NCBI GenBank assembly: GCA_019096065.1
Contig: JAGUCH010000009.1
Coordinates: 506,001 to 570,000, forward strand
DNA: 64,000 bases
Source: Paracyclopina nana
Taxonomy: Eukaryota; Arthropoda; Copepoda; Cyclopoida; Cyclopettidae
Reading direction: 5' to 3'
The notes beneath the pieces were generated by a model. It was not told the DNA's origin. It did not search any database and saw only the letters and a program-made list of their open reading frames with translations. This document shows positions 1-14,378 of the stretch, piece by piece. The position numbers and the translations under genes are program-made. Position 1 is the first letter of the stretch, and each line of letters begins with the position of its first letter.

Positions 1-939
1 GTTGGTCGATAGTTGCACAAAGTAATGGTGCTTATTGTCTTTGGATTTCTCCTCCACTTCCACAAAAGTGACATCGAACTCTTGCTCCTGAGCAATCTTC
101 ATCAGGACTGCTTCGGGCTCATTCTCAAGCGCTTGGTTGAACTCCTCCTCCATGTGCAGTCCAGCCAAGTGTGGACCTCGTCCAATTTTCAAATCGCGGT
201 GAAACTTGAGCAATTGCGCATGTCCATTTTCACCCCTTTGTGATGCTGATGTCTTTTTGGCAATGCCCTGAGCGAGGTCATCTTCGTCAATCATTGCTAA
301 GCTCTGGTCATTATCTCTCTCCACGGGCATTGACCTCAAAGTTTGCAGCATCTTGAAGGCTGCCTGTCGCTTGGCCAGCTTTTTGCTCTTGCCAGATCCC
401 GTTTCCCTGAGATTTCCCCCAACCGAGCAGACCATGACGAAGCTGCGCTCATGCGGAGCTCCTTTCTCCAGGCTGACCTCATAATTAGGCGGAGGTAGGC
501 GTCGATTCATGCATGTTTCTTGCAAGTCTCCAACAGGATTGCCATCGATGCCGTCATCATGGGGCGACATCAATTCCGCATCAAGGTCTTTGGGAAGATC
601 GACCACCTTGGCAGCCGTGGGAGTCATTGTAGGTACCTCTGACGAGGATGACAACGCCATAAGTTTATCCAGCATGGCCTTGGCCGCGGTGTGCTTGGCC
701 TTTTTCTTGCTTTGCCCACATCCCGTGGCCACGAGGTCACCCACAGACACGCGGTACTTGAACGTGGGCTCGTGCACGGCGCCTTCAATTTGAACCAGAT
801 CATACTTCGGAGTTATTCCCTTTCGCACATAAAGCTCTTGCAACAGCGAGACGGGCGTTTTTGGCGCGAGTGCTGCCAAAGACTTGGCGGATTGACCACT
901 CACAGAAAGGGACTCGAGTTTTTCAGTCGTCTCGTTCAT
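1..939 (-). CDS. loqs/TARBP2: dsRNA-binding protein, Loquacious/TARBP2/PRKRA family (3' end outside window)
   Basis: Open from an ATG at 939 to the left edge, 313 codons with no intron. Two canonical dsRBDs are visible. dsRBD1 (about residues 27-92) has the GCGQSKKKAKHTAAKAML helix; dsRBD2 (about 130-195) starts NPVGDLQE and ends SGKSKKLAKRQAAFKML. A third, more divergent dsRBD begins near residue 285 (FDVTFVEVEEKS) and is cut at the window edge. In this family the first two domains bind dsRNA or pre-miRNA and the third binds Dicer, so a cytoplasmic cofactor of Dicer is expected. Serine- and acid-rich linkers separate the domains. Loquacious, TARBP2, PRKRA and R2D2 cannot be told apart without a tree; the three-domain layout disfavours R2D2. 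Confidence 0.9.
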   Translation of the reverse strand, partial: MNETTEKLESLSVSGQSAKSLAALAPKTPVSLLQELYVRKGITPKYDLVQIEGAVHEPTFKYRVSVGDLVATGCGQSKKKAKHTAAKAMLDKLMALSSSSEVPTMTPTAAKVVDLPKDLDAELMSPHDDGIDGNPVGDLQETCMNRRLPPPNYEVSLEKGAPHERSFVMVCSVGGNLRETGSGKSKKLAKRQAAFKMLQTLRSMPVERDNDQSLAMIDEDDLAQGIAKKTSASQRGENGHAQLLKFHRDLKIGRGPHLAGLHMEEEFNQALENEPEAVLMKIAQEQEFDVTFVEVEEKSKDNKHHYFVQLSTN

Positions 940-2200
940 TTTCTTTATTTTTTAATATTTTTTTCCACAAATGCGCCGCCGCGCTGCGTGCAAATCGAGT
1001 TGTTTTTGTTTAGTGTTTACGTTTTTGCGCGAGCCGCGAGGTTACCAGATACGATGGGGAGCTTCTGCACAAAAAGAGGAAAAAAACGCCAAATCTTCTA
1101 AACAAAAATGTGATGTGGTGTGGCAGCCTTTTTTAAATGCCATTAAATACCATTCTGATGACTTATTAGGCTTTTGGGCTTTTTCATTTTGTTTGAGCGG
1201 AGTTATTTGGGCAGTGCACAGTGGGCCACGGAGACCCTTATTTCTCCATTTCAGCCAAATTATGAAATCCAGTTTCAGACACTTTTATATCTTAAAATTG
1301 TTTGAATGGGTTCTTGGTGATCAGAAATGACCATTTAAAAGGCTCTAAATTCAATTCGATTTATGAATTGGTGATCATTTTTGAGAAGCATCCCAAATTT
1401 GCCAAAAAAGTCAAATCAAAAAGAAATGTCAAAAAGTGGCTACAAGTGGCTACTGTTCCCTTAGAACTTCAATTTTTTTTTGTTCTTAAATTAGAGTTAG
1501 TTTAAGTATTTTAGGCCTCAAGAGAACAGGATTTCATTAAAAATAAGGGTCAAAATTGACCCTAAAAGATGACTCTTCTATTTGCATGTAAAACTAAACT
1601 AAATATTAGCAGAACTTTTAAAGTCCATGGTTGTCCAGCCCATAACACTGTCAAATCAGAGGAAAAATAATATAAACAGGGTTGGATATCAAAAAAAGTG
1701 CGTGCATTTGCGTAAGACTTTCCTAGAAAGAGTCAAAAGTTCCAGTTTTACAGTAATATTTGGAGCTTCGTTAATGCGCTGCCGATTTGACGAAAAATCA
1801 TAAATGGAGGAAAATACTTCTACGGGACCCACTGTGCAGTGGCTAGATATCCAGCGCACAGAAATCCCGAAATCACACAATAATGCACACTCGGCTCATA
1901 ATTAGCTATATAATCAAGATGATCTTATAATCACCTCACATGCCTCACAATCCTCATAGTCCTCACAATCGAAATTAGCTAAAATAATTAATTTTGCTCA
2001 AAATGAGGCCCTAATTTTCTAGGTGAACCGAGCCTTAGTCTTGAAATTAAAAAAGTAATCGAAGTCCCACTTTTAAAAATTGGTGTGTGTACGGTATAAT
2101 TTAACCTTATGGTGTGATTGATAAGCATCTGGATTACATATAATCTGATTCTCGGACTTTCAGCCAACTAATAAAAAAATGAAACGTAGCAGACCCTCCT
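940..2200. other. Intergenic, AT-rich; holds a Transib-like element
   Basis: No convincing exon on either strand. The upstream flank of the dsRBD gene (about 950-1060) is richer in CpG than its surroundings and probably carries its promoter. The rest is AT-rich, contains the inverted-repeat element 1217-1836, and near 1930-1970 a short run of CCTCACA/CCTCATA words. Confidence 0.5.
1217..1836. mobile_element. Candidate Transib-like non-autonomous DNA transposon
   Basis: The left end reads CACAGTGGGCCACGGAGA and the right end, on the other strand, CACAGTGGGTCCCGTAGA. The first nine bases are identical and similarity continues for about 35 bp, including a shared CTCCATTT. CAGTG lies immediately outside both ends (1212-1216 and 1837-1841), consistent with a 5-bp target duplication. 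Transib elements make 5-bp duplications and their termini resemble the RAG recombination signal heptamer CACAGTG. No transposase is inside. CAGTG is also part of the terminus, so the duplication is not fully independent evidence. Confidence 0.5.
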
Positions 2201-2205
2201 CAGAG

Positions 2206-2243
2206 TATATGAAGGCCTCCTAGTCCTCAGGTCCACATTCAGT
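2206..2243 (+). promoter_or_regulatory. TATA box plus arthropod-type initiator
   Basis: TATATGAA at 2206-2213 is followed by TTCAGT at 2238-2243, with the initiator A 35 bp after the first T. This is close to normal TATA-Inr spacing. The ATG of the small secreted-peptide locus follows at 2267. Confidence 0.55.
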
Positions 2244-2266
2244 TTTACCCAAAGCAAATCAACATC

Positions 2267-2581
2267 ATGTATAAGGTCCTTGTAAGTATAACTGATTCAA
2301 CTTGCTGCTCTTCAATTCACATTAATTCACACTAATTACATATTCTCTTATATAGCTACTCGTAGCTCTGATACTATCGTATCCACTTGGCCGCGGCGGA
2401 TACTAATAGATACATTTCGAGGGGTTACTGGATGAGGGAGGCTGGTGCTGAACCTGAGGCCGATGCCAGAGCCCCTGCACAGTTTTATGGTGACATGTTG
2501 AACTCGAAGGCTGAGCCCACTCCAATCAGTGAAGCCAAAGCCGCACCAGCTTCCAGGCTTGTATACAGAGACTACTACTGA
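2267..2581 (+). pseudogene. Small secreted-peptide gene with a frame break
   Basis: Exon 1 (2267-2281) encodes MYKVL and ends at a clean GTAAGT donor. Exon 2 starts at 2356 after TTATATAG and continues in frame as LLVALILSYPLG, a typical signal peptide, but stops at TAA near 2404. The +1 frame is open from 2372 to TGA at 2581 and gives a 64-residue tail (from AAADTNRY to SRLVYRDYY) rich in Ala, Glu and Pro. Promoter, intron and an AATAAA at about 2737 look intact, so one indel between roughly 2372 and 2400 has separated signal peptide from mature peptide. It could be an assembly error, a recent pseudogene or a wrong exon model. The shape resembles a short secreted or cuticle-type peptide; no family was recognised. 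Confidence 0.45.
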
Positions 2582-2759
2582 AATACTTTGCAGGCTGTTA
2601 GTGACATTTACCTGGTTCCAAATCCCTCCTGGCTGCCACAACTAAAAGTGTTACAATTTAGAACTGAGAATTGTGCTAATAATCCTTCATTGCAATGACT
2701 GACTATTTCGAGTGTATTTAAAGTTGTTACAGGTTTGAATAAAGAGTAAGACATAAAAT

Positions 2760-3118
2760 GCTGAGCTTCGTTTGTTTTCCTCCTCAAAGTGTGCACACTT
2801 TGGGCCTCTCTTTTTTATTTTTTAAAAGGTGGTTTTTTTAATTGCTAGCTTTGTTGGTGAGAAAACTTTGATTGTACCATATTGTGAGCCTTATGTAGCT
2901 TGCAAAGCTTATGTTTTTTGATTAATTATGGGCTGGCTTTTCGGCTGGCCATAGGGCAAGTTAAGGCAACTATTTCTTATAGACTATATTTATAGGCATG
3001 TACTATATTTGTAGTAGCAAAGTGGATGTAATGGTGACGTGAATACGTAAAATAATGCATGCTAGCTTCTTTTTAAAATCTTCCATAGATCACAGAATGA
3101 ATACTTTTTTCATCAATT
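2760..3118. other. Intergenic / likely SMIM14 3' UTR
   Basis: AT-rich, no ORF of interest. The part nearest 3118 is probably the 3' UTR of the minus-strand SMIM14 gene. Confidence 0.4.
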
Positions 3119-4771
<1,653 letters not shown>

Positions 4772-6468
4772 ATGAAATGTCACTACGAGGTAAACAAAAA
4801 ATCACAAATATATAAATGAAAAAGCTCAATATATAAATATTTCTGAAAAATAAGGTTCTAGGCGTTGAGAAGACTGCAGACAATGAAGAGTTGAAAAAAG
4901 CTTACAGGAAGCTCGCCCTTATTTACCATCCAGACAAGAACAGGGATGATCCAGAGGCTGCCAAGGAGGCTTTCCAGCTGATTCAGCAAGCCTATGAAGT
5001 GCTCTCTGATGTCCAAGAAAGAGCTTGGTATGACAAGCATAGGGATGCTCTGCTCAGAGGTCTGAGCAGTTCGGAAAATGATATCCAGGGCATTAACTTG
5101 TTCGAGTACTTTTCCAACAATTGCTACTCTGGCTTTGGAGATGAGGAGGGCAACTTCTATGAGACCTACAATAGAGTCTTCAAAACCATCGAGGAGGAAG
5201 ACTTGTCATTCTTCACCGGTGATGATCCAAAGGACTTTGATTATCCAGCCTTTGGCTCTGCAAACAGTGGCCCTGAAATTTGGCAGGAGTTTTATAGCTT
5301 TTTCAGCACTTATGTCACAACCAGGTCCTACACTTGGCTGGACAAGTATGATGTCAGGGGTGAAAATAGGAGGATTGCCAGACTGGCTGAAAAGGAGAAC
5401 AAAAAAATCAGGGAGGCTGCCAAGAAAGAGCGAAATGATCTTGTTCGATCATTGGTCAAGTTCGTACAAAAAAGGGACAAAAGGGTGAAAGCTTTCAACA
5501 AGGAACTGGCTGACAAAGCAGCCTTGAATGCGCTCAAGACCAAGGAGATGCAACAAAGACATTTGGAGGAGCGAAGGCGGCTTCTGGAGGAGTCCAAATT
5601 TGTTGGCATGGGAGAAATGGAGGATGAGCTGCAGAAATTGGAAGATGCTTTGGACGCAGACGAAGAGGACGAACTGTACTGTGTGGCTTGCGACAAGGAG
5701 ATGAGGAACGAGAAAGCCTTTGCTGCTCACAGACTGCAAAAAAAGCACATTGCCAATGTGCAAAAACTCAAGGAAGCCATGCTTGAGGAAGACCTCCTCA
5801 ACAGTGATGACTTGAAGTCTGACACTGAAGAACTTAGCGATGAAGATTTGAATGAAGTTATTGAAGCAAGTGAAGAGGCTCAAGTTCAAGAAACTGAAAG
5901 TAAAAAGAAATTGAAAAAGACAAACAAGAAAAAAAGCCGACATTTGGAGGATCAAAAGCATCTTGAGGAGGAGTCCAATTTTGTCGGAATAGGAGAAACG
6001 GAGGACGAGTTGCGAAAATTGGATGATGCTTTGGGCGATGATGAAGAGGACAAACTGTATTGTGTGGCTTGCGACAAGGAGATGAGGAACGAGAAAGCCT
6101 TTGCTGCTCACAGACTGCAAAAAAAGCACATTGCCAATGAGCAAAAACTCAAGGAAGCCATAATTGAGGAAGACCTCATCAACAGTGATGACTTGAAGTC
6201 TGATGCTGAAGAACCTAGCAAAGATGACTTGAATGAAGTTAACGAAGCAAGTGAAGAGGCTCAACTTCAAGACACTGAGAGTAAAAAGAAATTGAAAAAG
6301 ACAAACAAGAAAAAGAGTGGAATTTCAAAAATTGGTGCGAAGAAATCTTCTGTAAAAGAAACAATTAGTGAGTTGCAGTGTGCTGTGTGCAAAGGGGAAT
6401 TTTCATCCAAAAACAAGCTTTTTTCACACTTGAAGCAAACTGGACATGCCGTGCCTTTAAAAGCATAG
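4772..6468 (+). CDS. DNAJC21: DnaJ homolog subfamily C member 21 (JJJ1-type co-chaperone)
   Basis: join(4772..4789, 4855..6468), 543 residues. The 18-nt first exon (MKCHYE) is joined in phase 0 to [19 protein letters not shown] domain at about residues 1-70 with HPD at 31-33. A long charged middle is followed by U1-type C2H2 fingers (from C282 and again from about C409) and a C-terminal C2H2 finger near residue 512. In yeast and human this protein recruits Hsp70 to recycle factors from late pre-60S ribosomes. The oddity is a 381-nt tandem duplication (5557-5937 and 5938-6318) that repeats the first zinc finger and its acidic/lysine-rich linker, giving three fingers instead of two. AATAAA lies right after the stop. 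Confidence 0.93.
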
Positions 6469-7773
6469 CCAATAAAACCCCTGAAACTTTGTTCCTCTGC
6501 CTTGGGAATGACAGGCTCAGGGAACAGCAGAGAATAAGGCTCCATGCTCCGCCAATGTTGACATCCGTGATACAGTCAACAACAAAGAGTTGACAGTGGT
6601 TGTTTAGGCCAAATATTTTGCAATAAAAAGTGCAAATTCAATCTAGTTTCCATTAATTCTAAAAAAGCTAAAAAACTGGAATCTTTTGAATTGAGAAAAT
6701 GGTAATTTAAGCAAGTCTGGCTTTTTAGGGATTAACTATCAACTGAGAAGTGAGAATTCTATTCAATTATGAAATTTGATGAAAACAGGGGTGGCAATTT
6801 AATAATTGAGTCATTAATTTAACAAATAAGTCAATTATTAACATTCAGCCATTCGAAAGGTAATTAAGTGAGCATCAAAAATGACATTCTAGGTGTAAAA
6901 AAATGCTATTGTGAAAGTGATTAAATATTTATGGTATAATTAGTCACTACCCAGTTAATAGCATTGTATTGTTGGTAAGACAGCAATGATGGAGAGTCAA
7001 AATGGAATAAGAAGCTGCTATTTGTGAGCTGTAAAACGATTTCCTCGTGCTATAATTCAGTTTATACAATGTGTACGTATATAAATAGATATTATGGCCT
7101 GGAATCTAATTTCGGAGTAGTTCCATTTCCCTCATTTTCTGGGAACAGGACAGAAACTAGAAAAAAGTGAGGCATGCCTTGGATTCGAACCTTAGATGGA
7201 AGAACCTGAAATCTAATATCGAACCACTGAGCTATAGTGGCAACTGATAGCAAATGCTTTTAAAAGGCTTCCTAATTGTGAGCCACCGCACCGAAACACA
7301 GGATGAACATGCCACAACCAACAGCAACTAAAAACCGAGCAGCGGTATTTAAGGCACAGGGTAGCTTGCAATGGTAAGTTAATTCAAAAATCGTATTACA
7401 GCTAACAAGAATGTAAATGGGGAACATAGCTAACCTTTGATTTCAATGATGGAAACACACACGTAAAATTACAGGCCACGCAGGCTCGGTCAAGTAAAGC
7501 TTAACTCGAGTTTTTCCACTTTAAAAACCTCTCTCAGCTATTTAACAACCCTACTTTATGTTCCCCAACTAGATATAAATATATAGTATATCCTTTGTGA
7601 CTTGGACTTTCCAATTTTCAGTCTACAAAACTAGTTCCACTTAAAGAAGCTTAACTACGCAGCAGTGCAAAATAAGGTCTCATATGAAAAAAGTCCTCAT
7701 TCAGTACAATATTGCTTTCATTTCAGCAAGAAATGTGAAGAAATTATAAGAAATATCTCAATGATTTTTTTAT
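6469..7773. other. Intergenic with a degenerate tRNA-like sequence
   Basis: Convergent 3' ends of DNAJC21 and CDC40. Poly(A) signals near 6470 and 6620. AT-rich, no ORF of interest. The only structured item seen is the tRNA-like sequence 7171-7241. Confidence 0.45.
7171..7241 (-). repeat. tRNA-like sequence, probable SINE remnant or pseudo-tRNA
   Basis: On the minus strand it carries a perfect A box (TAGCTCAGTGG, 7224-7234) and a perfect B box (GGTTCGAATCC, 7181-7191). The ends do not pair as an acceptor stem and the T stem is poor, so a functional tRNA is unlikely. It ends in GGCATGCC, close to the 3' end of the tRNA-like sequence at 13831-13889. Confidence 0.5.
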
Positions 7774-10129
7774 TTAGTCCCAAAGTTTGACCACACCATC
7801 CCAACCAGCTGTGGCCAATTTGGATGTTTCATGGGGATGCCAGATAGCAGCCACACAAACTCGATCATGAGCTTTCCATTTGGAAAGCATTCGAGTCGTT
7901 TTCCAGTCCCAAATGCAGCATTTGCCATCGCCATCTCCACTCACAACATAGCTGAAATTTAAAACATAAACATTATTAACAAAAAAATATGCCCAGTCAT
8001 TTTTATTATCTTAAAATTGACGGGGATAAAAAAATCCAGAAAGAATCATGGCTTGAATTTGCCGAAATTAATATTCATGCTTCCATTTCACTCTCGGTTT
8101 CGAAGGGTAATCTTTGAAAAATCTTATCATGAGAAAAAAGCAGAAGGGTTCAAAGTTTCGATTGGAGTAAAGAGAAAGCACTCCCGACAAATATTTAGAA
8201 ATATCCACCGAGATAGTTGAAAAGTACCTCATTTCGGGCGAGAAGTCCAGCCCACATGCATATCCTGCAACCATGTGTCCCTTGAACTCCTTCTTTTTGT
8301 ACGGCTTGAATTTCTCTCCGCATGTGAAAATGCAGATTTTGTTGTCCAACGACTGAGCTGCCAGCCATTTCTCATTGGGACTTTTGGCCACAAAAGGCAT
8401 CGAGTGCATGGATGGATCTGCAATGTATTTCATGTCCACAGGAATGTCCCATTCCCACACTCGAAGGGATTTGTCATCGGATGTGGAGACAAACCGTCGA
8501 TTTTCATCCACGAATGTAATGGAGTTGACAGCTCCCAAATGTCGATCATATTCCTAAAATGTAATAAACAATTGAGAGTTGGCAAAGATATGAAGCAATG
8601 GCATTGTTACTTGGACAATTTCGCCAGATCGGGTGTCCCAGCATAGGATTTTCTTGTCAGCCATTCCGGTCACAAACAAATGCTGCTTATCCTCGTCCGG
8701 ATTGAATTTGCCACAATAAGCAACTTTGTTGTTTGTGAAACTTTGCACACATTGGCCAGTCTCTGTGTCCCACAATTTGATATACCTGAAATTCAAAAGA
8801 CGGCATTTTGAAATATTTGTCAAACATGCTTTCGCTATACACCAAAGGAAACTTTGATCCCTTCGGCTTTTTTCTTGTTGAAACATTTTTCAGAGATTAT
8901 TCCTCAAACCCGAGAGTGAAGTCCAAGCATAAGGATTAATAAAACAAAATGGAATAATCACCTATCGTAGGAGCATGTCAAAAAGTTGGTCCCCGCATTG
9001 TTGAAATTCGTATCCCGGATGGCTTGCCTATGCCCGGAGTAGGTCCTCACCAGTCTCCGGTTCTTGTACACCTCCCACAGCTTCACTTTAGTGTCCATTC
9101 CGCCGGAAATGATGAGGTGCGCGGAAACGGGGAACCACCGAATGCAAGCGATGCCTTTCGTGTGTCCTTTCCACTCGTGAATTTGCCTCTTGGGAATGAA
9201 GCATTTTTCGGGTGGAACCTCGGACTTCAGGTTGATGCCCAAGTCTTGGGGAATGTGCAGGAATGATCGGCCTTGGTAGTCATAGGCATCCTTGATATGC
9301 AACGTCGACTTCTCCTCCATTGGCGAGTCGTCCACAGTCTTTTTGGCTCTCTTCTTCATTTTGGAGAGGTAATCCTCGAGGAAAGCAGCGTCTTCCTCCG
9401 AAGGTTTGGCAGTCCGGATTTCATCCTGGAATTTGCCCCAAGGCCCCAAAAATCCCTCGATATCCGACGCATCCGGATTTTTCTCGCGCTTTCGCTTGTC
9501 CTTCGGCCGAGCCTTGACGTCTTCGAATACAGTTTTGGCGGTGTCAGGATCGAGGAGCTCGTCGTTGTTGGTGACAACCTTGTGTCCGGGATTGTCACTC
9601 GACGGATCATGCGCGAAGCCGTAGCTGTGAAAGGTGCGACGCTCCAGCTCGAATTGGAAGTCGTTCACATGCGCCGGCTCCACGTATCCGGAGAGCGTGT
9701 TCTTCACCGCCGATTCTTGCTGGCTTTTGTTCGGATTTTGCGGGCCGACAACCGGAGCATAAAGTTCCTCGAATTTCGGGTTGTAGCTCAGCTCTTTCGT
9801 GCCAGGATCCAGGTGACGACGGTCGTCCATTTTCTCATTCGGCTGCACAATCGGAGCCGCCATAATTGCCTGAAACGCAAAAAAAATAGTTTATGTAGGC
9901 ATCCGAAGACACTAATAAAAAAGTTGATTGCAAAAAAGAAATAAAGAATAAAAGTAATAAAATGATTTACTGTGCTTGTGGATGCAAATAGAGAACTTGG
10001 CGGCTTTTTGAGGTGAATCGTGCTCTCTTCATTGATGGTCTTCTTTTCTTTGGCCACTTCTTCTTCATCTGAAGATTCTCCGCTCGACGATCCAGAGTCG
10101 TAAGCTTTCAATAGCTTAAGAGTACTCAT
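7774..10129 (-). CDS. CDC40: Pre-mRNA-processing factor 17 (CDC40/PRP17), WD40 splicing factor
   Basis: Five exons, complement(7774..7951, 8228..8553, 8611..8785, 8962..9869, 9971..10129); 581 residues against 579 in human, every junction in phase. The N-terminal half has landmarks [24 protein letters not shown] and the [10 protein letters not shown] segment; the second half is a WD40 propeller that includes [18 protein letters not shown] and ends [10 protein letters not shown]. It acts in the spliceosome at the second catalytic step. The start [15 protein letters not shown] is preferred; an in-frame ATG ten codons upstream (10159) is possible. It is head-to-head with VCP, 507 bp between start codons. 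Confidence 0.95.
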
Positions 10130-10636
10130 TTTCCTGGACTTTTTATTTTTTAAATTCACAAATTTGTTTTTTCAGGAACGTTTGTTTTGAAAAGTACAAT
10201 AGGTGATTACAGATCGAAAAATGGCTACAGCCAGACATTAAAGAGCTTTCAAATCCTAAACTTGTCAATTTTGAATAAGATAAAAGCTAATTTGGTGGAA
10301 AAAGACTCTATCATAGCATAAATTAAAAAAGCGTTTTATTTTTTGCAATAACAAAGTCGTTTTATTCCTCAGCATTATTTTATTTGTTAGCCACAAAACA
10401 GATAGCTCGTTTGCGATTTATTGTCAAATATCGGGAACAAATTCAGTGCTTCCAGATACCCAAAAAAAATAAAGGGTAATTTTTGACTTTTATAGTTAAT
10501 ATTTGACTGCATGATTTGTTCATGAAATGATAACGCTGGTACTTGGCAGCTGTTTTGTGTCAGGAAAATTCGCGAAATCACCCAGGGTTAAAACGCTTCG
10601 TCACGGCCGGTGTTTAAATCCAAGAAAAGTGTGAAA
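10130..10636. promoter_or_regulatory. Shared intergenic promoter region of CDC40 and VCP
   Basis: The 507 bp between two divergent start codons. No TATA box at a usual distance was recognised for either gene. A bidirectional housekeeping promoter is inferred from the arrangement only. Confidence 0.4.
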
Positions 10637-13755
<3,119 letters not shown>

Positions 13756-13830
13756 ATGCTTAAATTAAGGGTGTGAATAAAGCGTTACTATGACAAGCCA
13801 CTAAGATCAATGCAACGATTAACCTATGAT

Positions 13831-13889
13831 GGTGGTTAGGTTGTTGGATTGTACATTTAGCCATCCGAGGTTCGAATCCCGGTCATGCC
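13831..13889 (+). repeat. tRNA-like sequence (SINE fragment)
   Basis: A-box match TGGTTAGGTTG (13833-13843) and perfect B box GGTTCGAATCC (13869-13879), ending CCCGGTCATGCC. The 5' acceptor strand is degenerate and no full cloverleaf forms. Most likely the head of a tRNA-derived SINE or a pseudo-tRNA. It is the only feature seen between VCP and 13999. Confidence 0.5.
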
Positions 13890-13998
13890 TTAACATTTTT
13901 TAAGATCACAGGACATTGTCAAACTCCTTGAAATTGGGGAGAATAAGATTACTTTATGGACCCCAATATTGAATCCCGTGTAATAAGGCCTTGCTAGG

Positions 13999-14328
13999 AT
14001 GAAAGATATGGAAAAGGAGCTCCAAAAGCTGAACGAAAAGTCCGGCTGCTCAAGGGAGGACTTGGGCACCACAGTTGATGACTTGGAAGCCAAACTCAAG
14101 GAGACAAGAGCTGAATTGGCAAAACAGACCAGAGAAAAGGCCAAAATTCAGAAAAATGTTGACACCCTCAAAGCAGACAACCTTGATCTTAGGAGAAAGC
14201 TCGATAATGAAAGTGACTATAATTTGAGCCTTCAAGCTCAACTTGATCAAGTCAATGCTACTTTGAAGCTTGAGGAACAACCTGATTCCCAAAAGACTAT
14301 TAATAATAATAATACGACTGATTATTAA
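13999..14328 (+). CDS. Small coiled-coil protein, unrecognised
   Basis: A 109-residue ORF from ATG to TAA. Most of it follows a heptad pattern with abundant Leu, Lys and Glu (KELQKLNEK, DDLEAKLKETRAELAKQ), then an Asn/Thr tail. It lies 244 bp after VCP and stops 50 bp before the convergent end of CENPJ. An AG directly before GATGAAAG (near 13995) could be a splice acceptor, so it may be a last exon whose upstream exons I cannot find. No promoter or poly(A) signal was recognised. It could be a remnant of a larger coiled-coil gene. Confidence 0.45.
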   Translation: MKDMEKELQKLNEKSGCSREDLGTTVDDLEAKLKETRAELAKQTREKAKIQKNVDTLKADNLDLRRKLDNESDYNLSLQAQLDQVNATLKLEEQPDSQKTINNNNTTDY

Positions 14329-14378
14329 TGACAAAGTTGTTAAAGAATTTCCTAGTTTTATTCCTCATATAAACTTTC

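Noticed and set aside
5449-6270. 273-codon minus ORF opposite DNAJC21
   Set aside because: Shadow of the lysine/glutamate-rich plus-strand gene; the real frame has J domain and zinc fingers.
13831-13889. Functional tRNA gene
   Set aside because: The acceptor stem does not pair; only the internal promoter boxes are preserved.
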